Below, piece after piece: positions 46,262-55,460 of a DNA stretch of 64,000 nt; positions within the stretch are counted from its first letter, which is position 1; each line of letters begins with the position of its first letter. A model generated the notes under the pieces. That model saw only the letters and a list, made by a program, of their open reading frames with translations. It was not told where the DNA came from and ran no database searches. Location: positions 186,001 to 250,000 of the forward strand of contig NZ_JAPIVP010000003.1 in assembly GCF_026239555.1 (NCBI RefSeq). Direction: 5' to 3'. The position numbers were made by a program, and so were the translations under genes. This stretch comes from Pedobacter sp. PF22-3 (GTDB taxonomy: Bacteria; Bacteroidota; Bacteroidia; Sphingobacteriales; Sphingobacteriaceae).

Positions 46262-46810
46262 TCAGAGCAGTTCTATTTGTTTACGCGCCTGTTCGGCCAG
46301 TTCCTCTTTTTCCTTGCCCGATGTCATCATGCCCATTCGTTCCCGTTCCCTGATGTAGCTATTCATTATCAGCATGAAATTCTTTTTCAACCTTTCCTTT
46401 GTGATTATTTTCATCTCTATGTTGCTGGCTACTTCGTGCAAAGTGCCCAGTCTTTTTGCCTGTGCCGACTGGTTTGACAGCATCTCATCATTGTGCTTCA
46501 GTATCTGACCATTGAAGCGGTCAATTATCTTCTTCATTGCTTCGATCATCCTAGCCGAATCACGTTTGATGGGAATGAGCAGTTCGGTCTCCTGTGTTTT
46601 GATGAAGCCGATGTATTCCTTTTGCCCTTTAAGGATGGCATTCTTCAACAGTTCATCGTTCAGGTCGGTCGGATCTTTTTTGCTCCGATAGAAATACTCC
46701 ACCATCTGCGAGAATACTAAACGCTTTGACCTGCCGAGCTTGAGGGCGATCTTTTCGAACTTCACATCATCACTTACCGAATATTTTACCGTTCTCAATG
46801 TTTCCTGCAT
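46262..46810 (-). CDS. BfmA/BtgA family mobilization protein
   Basis: This 182-residue protein has an N-terminal ribbon-helix-helix-like part (KFEKIALKLGRSKRLVFSQMVEYFYR) and long helices, as in the BfmA/BtgA accessory proteins that bind oriT and help the relaxase. It is the first gene of the mob operon on the minus strand, and three inverted repeats lie just upstream. Confidence 0.85.
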   Translation of the reverse strand: MQETLRTVKYSVSDDVKFEKIALKLGRSKRLVFSQMVEYFYRSKKDPTDLNDELLKNAILKGQKEYIGFIKTQETELLIPIKRDSARMIEAMKKIIDRFNGQILKHNDEMLSNQSAQAKRLGTLHEVASNIEMKIITKERLKKNFMLIMNSYIRERERMGMMTSGKEKEELAEQARKQIELL

Positions 46811-46890
46811 ATCCGTATATCTTTATAACCAGTTATATCGCACCCTTATGGGAGTTCCAATTTTCACTTCAATACCACTTTAACAATGGC

Positions 46891-46996
46891 CGAGAACCCC
46901 TGGAGGGTTCTCGAAACCCCCACCGCGTAGCGTAGGGCAAGCAAAGTAGGGCTCTGCCCAACTTCCGCTTGCTCCTTTTCCGAAAGAAGGAAAAGG
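46891..46996. other. Candidate origin of transfer (oriT)
   Basis: Three consecutive inverted repeats sit just upstream of the mob operon: CGAGAACCC/GGGTTCTCG (46891-46913), a long hairpin GCAAGC...GCTTGC with inner AGTAGGGC/GCCCAACT (46937-46972), and CCTTTTCC/GGAAAAGG (46974-46996). Location and hairpin structure fit oriT of mobilizable elements; the nick site cannot be placed. Confidence 0.5.
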
Positions 46997-47020
46997 ACTT
47001 TTCTGCAATGTGCCTACCCC

Positions 47021-47320
47021 TCATGGTTCGCCGTTATTGTCCAATAATGTAACCCGGCTGGCAAGGTTCGGATGGTAGGACGGTTCGTATTCGATGAGGC
47101 CGCTTGCGATCAGCTCGCCCATGCATTTGTGATAGGTGGCATAAGAACGGATGGCCGAATGTTTCATCAGTTCGCGCCTTGATACCCGAAACGGGTTTTG
47201 GCGTGATGCCTTGTCGTGGTACATGAGTATGGCCGAAAATAGGCTAAGGTGCGATTGACGGAAACGCCTGTTCCCGCTGGCAAGCTTCAGAAAGCTGGCC
47301 AGTTGTTCTGCGGTTCCCAT
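47021..47320 (-). CDS. Small winged-helix-like element protein
   Basis: A 99-residue protein resembling small winged-helix proteins of mobilizable elements (FRVSRRELMKHSAIRSYATYHKCM looks like a recognition segment; ELIASGLIEYEP like the wing). It starts on the last base of the preceding gene's stop (TAATG), so translation is coupled. A role in replication or control of transfer is inferred. Confidence 0.7.
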   Translation of the reverse strand: MGTAEQLASFLKLASGNRRFRQSHLSLFSAILMYHDKASRQNPFRVSRRELMKHSAIRSYATYHKCMGELIASGLIEYEPSYHPNLASRVTLLDNNGEP

Positions 47321-47589
47321 TAGGAATTTCCGATTTCGCCCAACAACTGTTCGATGTCGGCATGTGCATAATAGAATATGCCGCCGATCTTTTCATAGGG
47401 AAGTATCCCCTTGATTCGAAGGTTCTGCAAGGTGCCAGAAGAAATCTTCAATAGCTTCCTTACTTCCGAACTTCGGAGGAATTGCTTGTTGGTTACCGTT
47501 TCATTTGTTTTGATGGTCTGTTTGATCTCCTCAATAAGTTCGGACTTGAACCTGTGGAGCTCTTCTCTCGTTAAGATCTCGATCTGCAT
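47320..47589 (-). CDS. Excisionase-like helix-turn-helix protein
   Basis: The 89-residue protein has a MerR-like/HTH_17 domain at residues ~38-85 (FLRSSEVRKLLKISSGTLQNLR, read in parts; PYEKIGGIFYYAHADIEQLL). Such proteins accompany tyrosine integrases as excisionases or regulators. It is coupled to the 99-residue gene by TAATG. Confidence 0.85.
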   Translation of the reverse strand: MQIEILTREELHRFKSELIEEIKQTIKTNETVTNKQFLRSSEVRKLLKISSGTLQNLRIKGILPYEKIGGIFYYAHADIEQLLGEIGNS

Positions 47590-47692
47590 AATGCCTCCGT
47601 TTTTAAGTTTACGGAAGCAAAATTGTATGGAAATACGTCGGTAACAATGACCATAAGTTTGCTATGGTCATATACGATAGCTGAACTGCCTG

Positions 47693-48451
47693 TTATTTTT
47701 CGATATAGTTGACAGGCACTATTCTGAAAAGTTTATGTTCAGCTTTGATTTCTGTTCCCTTTGAGGTTACATCTCCTTTATTGCCAACATAATAATTACG
47801 TAGCGTTTCTACTGATAAATCATCGCCACCGTCAGAAAAGTACTTGCCGATCAGTCTTGGATAGACGATCTGGTGATCGCTCAAAATCAGTTTTCTGCCT
47901 GATGGCAGTTCAAGTTTCTCAACCTGCTTCAACAAATCGATAAAAGTAGCAACATAACCTTCTTCAATTCTGATCTTCTGGCTTACTTCGAAAACTTTTA
48001 GCTCATCAAGGCGAGCTTGGAGTTCTTCGATTGTTTCCTTTTGCCTTTGAATTGTATTTTCCTTTTCTTCAATTACCAAGTGAGGTGGCCTAGCATCCCA
48101 TATGTCTATGCTCTTCAAGTATCTTTCGAACTTTTGCAATCTTTTCAAGCTATCCTTATGAATACCGTGATTGTTTGAAAAAGGATCTTGTATTTCGAAG
48201 TGCTTTATCCTTATTTTCACAATCTGCCACACATGTCGGAAAAATTCTTCCTCGTTTACAAGATTATTTTCCAGTGCGTAATTAAGATGATAACTATAGT
48301 AGTCTACAAATTCTCTTTCCTCTATTCTGTAGATCTTTAGTAGAAAGTGGTTGTCGTCATGTTTATGCCATAAGCCTATGAAAGTACCCAGATCATACGG
48401 GTGAGACGAAAATGAAAAGGGTTTGCGCGGTTTGAAGTAACTGGGGTTCAT
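47693..48451 (-). CDS. Hypothetical protein with central coiled coil
   Basis: A 252-residue protein of unknown family. The N-terminal half contains many aromatic residues (KPFSFSSHPYDLGTFIGLW). A short coiled coil lies near residues 128-150 (EEKENTIQRQKETIEELQAR), and the C-terminal part ends in KLFRIVPVNYIEK. No signal peptide or membrane segment. It is co-directional with the small DNA-binding genes, 103 bp upstream. It may be cargo of the element. Confidence 0.6.
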   Translation of the reverse strand: MNPSYFKPRKPFSFSSHPYDLGTFIGLWHKHDDNHFLLKIYRIEEREFVDYYSYHLNYALENNLVNEEEFFRHVWQIVKIRIKHFEIQDPFSNNHGIHKDSLKRLQKFERYLKSIDIWDARPPHLVIEEKENTIQRQKETIEELQARLDELKVFEVSQKIRIEEGYVATFIDLLKQVEKLELPSGRKLILSDHQIVYPRLIGKYFSDGGDDLSVETLRNYYVGNKGDVTSKGTEIKAEHKLFRIVPVNYIEK

Positions 48452-48856
48452 AAGCTATGATTCTTGAATAAACTAATTTAAGGTTTTTTCAAAGAATGCA
48501 CATTTAACAAATTGCTATACGTATCACTTGCTTGCTTAGGACTAAAGGAATTATGACTCTTATAGTCTAACAGTCGTATTATGAGGAAAAATGTACTTTT
48601 CTGACTTACAGAACCAATTTACGAACTATTTTTGGAACTGCAAAATTTTGCTCCGTTACGGTTTTATTTAAAGTCTATTGCATTTGAACTTTCTGAATTT
48701 ATTTATGCCATTTCACTTTGAACTATATTATCGAACCAAGCCAAAAGCCACAGGGTGTGATCTGTGGCCATGAATTAAAGTGGTTATTGCTGATTTATTT
48801 CACTGATTTTCAGCTTAAGTATTGAGTATATTTGAAATATACCCAAATATATTTTT
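48452..48856. other. Gene-free stretch between divergent genes
   Basis: About 400 A+T-rich bp with no gene. At its right end, TATATTTG (48827-48834, a match to TAnnTTTG) forms an inverted repeat with CAAATATA (48844-48851), 5 nt before the ATG of the next gene. This may be a promoter with an operator. Confidence 0.4.
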
Positions 48857-49597
48857 ATGAAGCGTTTTATTGGATATTTTGACCTGCTGGGTTACAAGGA
48901 ATTTATTTTAAATAACGAAACCGAATACGTCAAAAGCAGATTAGGCAACGTACTAGCGGTTATAGAAAGTTGTTTGGGGCGTGGCGAGTACGAGGAAGCG
49001 CCGCAGGGTTTTGTTGCCGATATGAAGAAATCAACAATCCAGTGTCTCAACATATCAGATACCATTATATTCTGGACAAAGGATAATTCCGAGACTAGTC
49101 TCGCTGAGTTCCTTGAGGTATGTTACACCTTCAATTGGAAAATGAATACCTTTGAATACCCCATGCGTGGTGCAATGGTTTACCAGGAAATCGAGATCAT
49201 TAATGGAGCAAACAATACTGACGCGGGGGGCATGTATAACGTCAATACAATATATGGTAAGGGGCTGATCAATGCTCACCTAAAATGCGAGGGTCAGATG
49301 TGGGCTGGTACCGTAATTGACAAGTCCCTTGAAGATTTTATTTTGAAAAGCCCAAGTGGTAGCGCTATTTTAGAACCAATTGCCATCAGATATATAGTGC
49401 CTTACAAAACAGTTCCGGTTGGCCAGACCGAAGAGTACGCCTTACGATTGGTTTCCTCATCAATGGAAGATACGGCTTTCAAAAATTTGCAAGCGGATTT
49501 GATCGACATATTTAACCGGGACAATAAAAGTATGGGTGGTACCGCTCCGTTAAAATTGGATAATACCCTACTCTTTGCCGAACTGTTTAAAGCGTAA
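48857..49597 (+). CDS. Class III nucleotide-cyclase-like protein
   Basis: The 246-residue soluble protein reads like a class III cyclase catalytic domain. Asp9 (YFDLLGYKEF) and Asp68 (NISDTIIFW) match the two metal Asp, R104 (YPMRGAMVYQE) the strand before the glycine motif, and IYGKGLINAHLKCEGQMW the segment that carries transition-state residues. There Asn139 is kept, but the usual Arg is Lys143. Its DUF4238 partner follows 38 nt later. Pycsar cyclases belong to class III, so a signal-making role is possible. It may also be an inactive relative; the family is mostly annotated hypothetical. Confidence 0.55.
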   Translation: MKRFIGYFDLLGYKEFILNNETEYVKSRLGNVLAVIESCLGRGEYEEAPQGFVADMKKSTIQCLNISDTIIFWTKDNSETSLAEFLEVCYTFNWKMNTFEYPMRGAMVYQEIEIINGANNTDAGGMYNVNTIYGKGLINAHLKCEGQMWAGTVIDKSLEDFILKSPSGSAILEPIAIRYIVPYKTVPVGQTEEYALRLVSSSMEDTAFKNLQADLIDIFNRDNKSMGGTAPLKLDNTLLFAELFKA

Positions 49598-49635
49598 AAT
49601 CCATTTAAGGAAAATAAATAATCAGAAATATAGCA

Positions 49636-50511
49636 ATGAGCATTTCTAAAAGACATCATTATATTCCACAGTTTTTAATTCGGAGGTTTGCAGACGCAGA
49701 GGGAATGCTTTATCTCTATAATAAAGAAACTGGCACTTTTGCAAAGGAGAAAAGAAGTACCAAAGCAGTGTTTTTTGACATGAATCGCAATACTGTCAAA
49801 ATGGGTGGTGTTGAAAATGACTCAATGGAAAAACTGTATGCTGTGCTTGATGAACGTTTCGCTGATACCCTGAAAGATATTTTAAATAACGGTAACCTCT
49901 CAGTAGGCAATGTTGGTTCAATGCTGATTTTTGCATCGACTTTGAAGTGGCGGGTAATGGCAAATGATGGTAAGTTCGATGAGGCTGATCAGAGGCTTGG
50001 CTATGAGGACCTTCCTATCACCATAAAGGTCTCCAAAGAGAATCAGGTACAGAATGAGGAAGCTATCCAAAATCTTGTGAATTCTGACCTATTTAGAATG
50101 TCAAAAAGGGTTATCCTTCCTTTTTTGCCCTTTTATGGTGATGAAGGACTAAGTGAAAATAAATTGCTGAAGGCCCATAACCGCAGCTATTTCCACAACA
50201 ACGAAAAAGTAATATCAATCCTTGGCGATTCTCCCATAATCGAAGATAAAAATGTCTCAGACCATGATTTCGGTAATTTTATCTTTCCGGTTGGTAACCA
50301 CGACACTTTTATTTGTTCAGACAGAGGCAATCAACAGGTAAACCACTATGCCTTTTATGTCAATAAAGATTTGGCAATGTTTCATCAGGCAGAGAAATAT
50401 GTAGTGTGTAGTAATAAGGAACACCTGGAACAAATCATTCAGGCGTATAATTTTTTAGCGGCTGGAGGTAACCTTAACCAGATTACTGATTTCATTTTTT
50501 CTTTTACTTAA
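49636..50511 (+). CDS. DUF4238 domain protein
   Basis: This 291-residue protein opens with KRHHYIPQFLIRRFAD, the signature of DUF4238. The central part has IFASTLKWRVM, and the C-terminal part FGNFIFPVGNHDTFICSDRGN with FYVNKDLAMFHQ, as in other members. The function of DUF4238 is unknown; members occur in accessory regions. Its 38-nt spacing from the cyclase-like gene suggests an operon, in which it might be the effector. Confidence 0.8.
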   Translation: MSISKRHHYIPQFLIRRFADAEGMLYLYNKETGTFAKEKRSTKAVFFDMNRNTVKMGGVENDSMEKLYAVLDERFADTLKDILNNGNLSVGNVGSMLIFASTLKWRVMANDGKFDEADQRLGYEDLPITIKVSKENQVQNEEAIQNLVNSDLFRMSKRVILPFLPFYGDEGLSENKLLKAHNRSYFHNNEKVISILGDSPIIEDKNVSDHDFGNFIFPVGNHDTFICSDRGNQQVNHYAFYVNKDLAMFHQAEKYVVCSNKEHLEQIIQAYNFLAAGGNLNQITDFIFSFT

Positions 50512-50618
50512 TTCTGCTTGAAAAGTTTAAGCACAGTGGAGTTGAATTGAGAGGTTAACTTTTTAGCGCCTTGCAATTTAATAATATGTAATTTTCGACA
50601 ACCAAATATATAATACAA

Positions 50619-53600
50619 ATGGATGAATTTGAAAACTTTGACGATACGGACCATCAGCCCGAGATTTTAGAATTTATTCGTGAATATGACAAGGTCAGCC
50701 TACTTAAGGCTCTGGCCGCATTACAGCTTTCCCCGTTGAATCAGGGAAAAGAGGTAAGAATGGAGATGATGATTAATGATGTCTTGCTGTATGGCCAAAA
50801 TAATAACTTGCCCGTGCCTTACCAAGTCCTGGTTGACTTCTTTGGAAAACACTACAGAATGGGCTATATGGAGGATCCGCTAATAGCGCATTTTACCGAA
50901 AACGTAGTTTTTTTTGGCGGAAACTATACCATTTACCCGGGCAACTTTTCAGATATATCGGATAAACTTAAGGCAATTTTGGGCTCGATATTCATGGTTG
51001 ATAACGCGCTCAGTTACGAATTTAAAACGAAAGCGGATTACCTGGCCATGCTCTTGTTGAGTTGCAGCGAACTCTTGGCCCAGAAAGCAGGTACTGGTCG
51101 ATATATCGTTGAAGAAAGCGAAGAGGAGCCAATTTTTATTCCTGAACAAGAGGTTTTTAACCAACTTATGACTGCCGTAGTTATTGGCAATGCCACGTTT
51201 AGCAAACTATCTAAGGCATACCAGATCCCTGAGGATCTGATGAAAGATTTTTTAATTAACGACACCCCGATTTCTGAGGATTATGATCCGGAAGACTCAG
51301 TGTTTTTAACTCAGCCCTTTTTCGAAATTGAAGATGGAATTATTTGCCTGACACCATCAATAATTGGGTTTGCACTGTACACTCGTATTAGGTCGCTTGC
51401 CGATGAAACTAATGAAAAGGAAACTCTCCGTGATGCTTTCCATCAGTGGCAGAGTACCAGGATTTTGGGATTTGCCAAACGCTCGCGTTGGGCAATGGTT
51501 GGGGTAGAGCTTCCTGAAAATCCAGCGGGACAGCGGATGATTGAACAGGTGTTTCAGATTGACAGCAACAAACTGGTTTACATCTGTTTGTTAAAGAAAA
51601 TGTCCTCCGATCCTGAGGAAATTAAATCGGGCACGGTGTATGACCGTATGGAAAATGTTGTTGATCATCTTAACAAATTGAATAATGGCAATACGAAAGT
51701 ATTATCAGTTTTGGTGGGAGGTGCATTTGATGATCAATTAATGCTCATGTGGCGTAAACCCAAAGAGGGAAACCACAATCTCGTCTTCAGTTTCAGCGAC
51801 TTGGAAATCGTCATGCAATCCGAGGATATTGAACCCCTTATGCTTTGGAAATTTGCAAAAGCCCACAATCTTGCGGCCACACGTACTGAACACAAGTTTA
51901 TGGCAGATACCATCGATATGTTTGCCTACTACAAGAATAATCATGGTTCGTTACTTCCCTCAGATGAGGCACCTGGATTCATGATTTTTTCGGGAACAGC
52001 AACAGAATACGTTCGTGACTTAGTTAGTTTTAGAGACGAACATGGTGCAAGAAGGTTGGTCGATGGCAAGTTAGCCGACATCACTGTAAAAAGGGTAAGA
52101 ACCTTTGCCCCACTCTATAAGGAAGAAAGGCAGTCCCGGTATAATTCAATGCTGGTAGAGTCGTACAGATTCCCGCTATGGGTAACCAACTCGCAAGCTA
52201 AGAATAAGGAGGATAGTATCAAGATTTCAATTTACATCGAGGCTGTTGCTTTTTGGATGTTCAGGCTATCCGCTGAAGTTTCAGCGTATCTCAATCAATT
52301 GGGAAAGAGTCCTGTCGAGATACAGTTAGAACTCGACTCGTCGTTGCTCAAAAAGACGGAGCCATATGAATACCTAAATTTAAAGCCATTTACTGGCGAT
52401 CTTGATCTTATCGTAGAGCAGAGACAGATTACCGTCACTATTCCTTTTGCTATCGTCAGCTTATTATCTGATGAAGAGAACGGAGGTGAACAACTTCTGA
52501 TGAAAACCATTCTGTTGGGATTCAATGTTGTTTTAAGAAAGTCAGGTTACGAGCCTATTGCCGAAGAACATATAATTCAGGTTATTAACAGGGTGCTTAA
52601 TCCAAAAGAGGCAAAAATGATCTTATTTTCTGATAGCTCTAGCAATCCCCTGTTGGACAATCGAAATTTGCCACCGCCTAGGTATCTTATGGACACAGAA
52701 CAGGAACTGATCTCAGACCACCTGGTTGAGATGCTCAATCCGGCAACTCCGATTCCCAAAGAAATTACAGATATCAAAGAAAAGCATAAGTTATGTATGG
52801 AGTTGGTTAGTACATTACTGGAAAAGGTTGAAAATAAATTAAAACGCTTTGATACACCAAAGCTCTTGGAGTATTTGGTAACGCTGAATGAAAGGCTGAT
52901 TTTTCAATCCCAATATAATTCTTTACTGCTTCCCTCTAAAATCGCATGCTATAGCGACTTCCAATCAGAAGTAACGAACCTAAAAAAACAGGACGGGAAA
53001 CTCGCTCCAACTTCTCTGGCCGTCCGGGGTGTTATTGAATTTATAATCGCTAGTCCGTCATTTGACGGAGAACCTGTTAACATGGACGACATTGACGAAA
53101 TCATTGCGCTAATGGACGAGGCGATAAGATGGGCTACCGTTGCGGATTCGATTACCCTGCTCGGAAATGATCCTGAAATCGGCCTTCTTAATTCAGGTAG
53201 GATCGGTATTCTTGATAACTTTGCAAATGACATTTTTGCTCCGTTTAACAACTCAAGAGCTGAGGCAGAGGTATACTATTCTATGAATCCTGGGCAAAAG
53301 GACGATCAGTTTGATGAGGGTAAAGTGTTTGTAAATAATGATGTTACTGATGCTGCTTTTTTGGAGGAATGGGGTGTTAGTTTTACAACCATTACTGCAC
53401 TCTTCGGAAGCTTGCAAATGTTTGGTCTGGAACAGGGCAACTCTTTTATGACAATGAAAGAGGATGAGTTTTTGACTGAAATTCCAAAAAAATTCAAAAA
53501 AGCGGTGAGTGAAAATGAACTTATGGTGGCAATCAATCTTTTTACACTTGATCCCCGGAAGGCTGTAAAAAAAGCACCTAATGGTTTCATTGCAAAAGAC

Positions 53601-54299
53601 ATTTTACCATGGCGGGTAAACAGGGCGTTAAGTTTTGTTAGAAGACCAATCATCCGGATAACATACCCAGGAGATAAGCAGCCTACCTACCATTGGGGCT
53701 TTCGTCACCTAATGAGTTCTTACATGTCCCTTACCGGGCTTGTATCCTCTAATAAACTTAAGGTTACCGAAGACGGCCCGATTGCTACAAAAGTGATGAG
53801 TATTTTTGTTAAGTACCGTGGAAAGCAATACCGCAATGAAGTTTACGATTGGCTGAAACAAAATACATCTCTCAGGCTAATCGAATATGAGGTGACTATT
53901 GAAGAAAAGGGTCATTTGATAGCGGATAAAAATTATGGAGACGTCGACGTAATGGCGATCGATGATAAGTCGAAAATAATTTATTGCATCGAATGCAAAA
54001 ATACGGCATCTGCTAGAGCTATCCACGAAATGAAAACGGAACTGGACAGCTATATAGGTCAGGATGAAAAAGGAGGGCATATATTGAAACATTTAAACAG
54101 ACATAAATGGTTGAATGAACATATTGACCAACTCGAAAAATTTGTAGATGATCCCAAAGGATACAAAATCGTATCCTTTGTGCTAAGCTCCAATGTGATT
54201 CCTGCTGTTTATCTTGCAAAAAATAAGGCTGCCCTTCCAATTGTTTCCTTTAGGGATATGGTAATAAATGGATTTGAATCGATTAGTAAAATGCTTTAA
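50619..54299 (+). CDS. Large protein with C-terminal PD-(D/E)XK nuclease domain
   Basis: This 1226-residue protein is unrecognised except for its end. Residues ~1090-1200 show a PD-(D/E)XK-type nuclease core: Asp1108/Asp1110 in GDVDVMAID and Glu1125-Cys-Lys1127 in YCIECKNT, as in restriction enzymes and NERD-like nucleases. The first ~1000 residues are mainly helical, without Walker motifs or membrane segments, and probably sense or scaffold. A partner gene begins 9 nt after the stop. Size, nuclease and island location suggest an anti-phage function (inference). Confidence 0.6.
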   Translation: MDEFENFDDTDHQPEILEFIREYDKVSLLKALAALQLSPLNQGKEVRMEMMINDVLLYGQNNNLPVPYQVLVDFFGKHYRMGYMEDPLIAHFTENVVFFGGNYTIYPGNFSDISDKLKAILGSIFMVDNALSYEFKTKADYLAMLLLSCSELLAQKAGTGRYIVEESEEEPIFIPEQEVFNQLMTAVVIGNATFSKLSKAYQIPEDLMKDFLINDTPISEDYDPEDSVFLTQPFFEIEDGIICLTPSIIGFALYTRIRSLADETNEKETLRDAFHQWQSTRILGFAKRSRWAMVGVELPENPAGQRMIEQVFQIDSNKLVYICLLKKMSSDPEEIKSGTVYDRMENVVDHLNKLNNGNTKVLSVLVGGAFDDQLMLMWRKPKEGNHNLVFSFSDLEIVMQSEDIEPLMLWKFAKAHNLAATRTEHKFMADTIDMFAYYKNNHGSLLPSDEAPGFMIFSGTATEYVRDLVSFRDEHGARRLVDGKLADITVKRVRTFAPLYKEERQSRYNSMLVESYRFPLWVTNSQAKNKEDSIKISIYIEAVAFWMFRLSAEVSAYLNQLGKSPVEIQLELDSSLLKKTEPYEYLNLKPFTGDLDLIVEQRQITVTIPFAIVSLLSDEENGGEQLLMKTILLGFNVVLRKSGYEPIAEEHIIQVINRVLNPKEAKMILFSDSSSNPLLDNRNLPPPRYLMDTEQELISDHLVEMLNPATPIPKEITDIKEKHKLCMELVSTLLEKVENKLKRFDTPKLLEYLVTLNERLIFQSQYNSLLLPSKIACYSDFQSEVTNLKKQDGKLAPTSLAVRGVIEFIIASPSFDGEPVNMDDIDEIIALMDEAIRWATVADSITLLGNDPEIGLLNSGRIGILDNFANDIFAPFNNSRAEAEVYYSMNPGQKDDQFDEGKVFVNNDVTDAAFLEEWGVSFTTITALFGSLQMFGLEQGNSFMTMKEDEFLTEIPKKFKKAVSENELMVAINLFTLDPRKAVKKAPNGFIAKDILPWRVNRALSFVRRPIIRITYPGDKQPTYHWGFRHLMSSYMSLTGLVSSNKLKVTEDGPIATKVMSIFVKYRGKQYRNEVYDWLKQNTSLRLIEYEVTIEEKGHLIADKNYGDVDVMAIDDKSKIIYCIECKNTASARAIHEMKTELDSYIGQDEKGGHILKHLNRHKWLNEHIDQLEKFVDDPKGYKIVSFVLSSNVIPAVYLAKNKAALPIVSFRDMVINGFESISKML

Positions 54300-54308
54300 C
54301 TCGTGACT

Positions 54309-55445
54309 ATGCTTGATTTAAAAAAGGAAATATCGGATGTCGAAGCAAAAATTAGCCGGATATCTGATGCGTGGAGGCAATTCTTTCTGGAATACATGGC
54401 ATGTAAAAAAGAGATCAATTATGACAGCGAAGTCAGGACGAACTATGTAGCGGATGTATTTATTTATTTGCGTGATACACTTCCTTTTTTAAAGGAAACA
54501 GGATCAGACAAAGACCATATGAAGAATGTATTTAATGCTTTTGGCGTGCTTCAAACGCTTTATGTGCAACAGGATCTGATAGACGAACTGCTTTTTATTT
54601 TTAAGCTTCAGGAGAGTAAACATCTAAGCAAAAGCATAAACCGGAACCTTCGAAACGAACTTGTAGGACATCCCGTGCGCAGAACCAGGGAAGAAAACCT
54701 GATTTCCTCTGTATTTTTAGGGAGGGGATTTTCGCCTGATGGTGTAAACTACGTCCGGTATGATTACCCGGATGGATTTAAAAGCAAGGTGGTAGACCAC
54801 ACTTGGGACGATATACTAAGTAGACACTTTGAGTTTTTGAACCTTTATCTGGGTCAGATTTGGGATAGAATCCTGAATATAGTTAAATCTTTTCATAAAA
54901 ACCTGGTAAGCTTCCTTCCGCTGATTGGTAAAATTGCTTTTACTAAGGTCATTGATCTTGCTGAACACCGCTTTGAAATTTTGTTTAAGCATAACGATGC
55001 CTATGATAAGGATTTTTTAATTTCATCCAACGAACGGTACCTTGAGCATCCCAGGTTTAAATTCATTGTTGACCTTTTCCTTTCCGAGTTGGTTGAATGT
55101 GTGTCTGAAACCATCGTAACAGCTGAAAAATTCATTAATCCCCAGGTCGTTGAAAGGGTTGTTACCGAAGCCCCAATATTTACAGTTGAACTGGTACAAG
55201 CAGGGCAACTCAGCGAAGAGGAAATCAAAGCCATTCAGAAGTCTGGAGAACTATCCTATAATTTGTCAAAGCTCTACGAAGATCACCCCATCTTTGGCAT
55301 TGATTTTTTTATGAAGACCTATGGCACCGATCCTGTCATATACACTGAACTGCAAATGATGCGGGAGAATCCCAATAGCCCACTATTTGCCTGCTGCTAT
55401 GAATACCTCAAAAGCTATATGGAGGAACGCCGATCACAAGAATAG
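54309..55445 (+). CDS. Partner protein with RNELVGH (Rx5H) motif
   Basis: About 378 residues from ATG 54309 (GTG 54303 is an alternative). An N-terminal helical bundle contains LRNELVGHPVRR, with Arg115 and His121 forming an Rx5H pattern inside the Rx4-6H range of HEPN RNases. The rest is helical and charged. It is coupled to the nuclease protein upstream, 9 nt away, and nearly meets the convergent NACHT gene (15 nt gap). HEPN membership is only a motif-level suggestion; otherwise unknown. Confidence 0.55.
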   Translation: MLDLKKEISDVEAKISRISDAWRQFFLEYMACKKEINYDSEVRTNYVADVFIYLRDTLPFLKETGSDKDHMKNVFNAFGVLQTLYVQQDLIDELLFIFKLQESKHLSKSINRNLRNELVGHPVRRTREENLISSVFLGRGFSPDGVNYVRYDYPDGFKSKVVDHTWDDILSRHFEFLNLYLGQIWDRILNIVKSFHKNLVSFLPLIGKIAFTKVIDLAEHRFEILFKHNDAYDKDFLISSNERYLEHPRFKFIVDLFLSELVECVSETIVTAEKFINPQVVERVVTEAPIFTVELVQAGQLSEEEIKAIQKSGELSYNLSKLYEDHPIFGIDFFMKTYGTDPVIYTELQMMRENPNSPLFACCYEYLKSYMEERRSQE

Positions 55446-55460
55446 CCACTTCATCTATGC

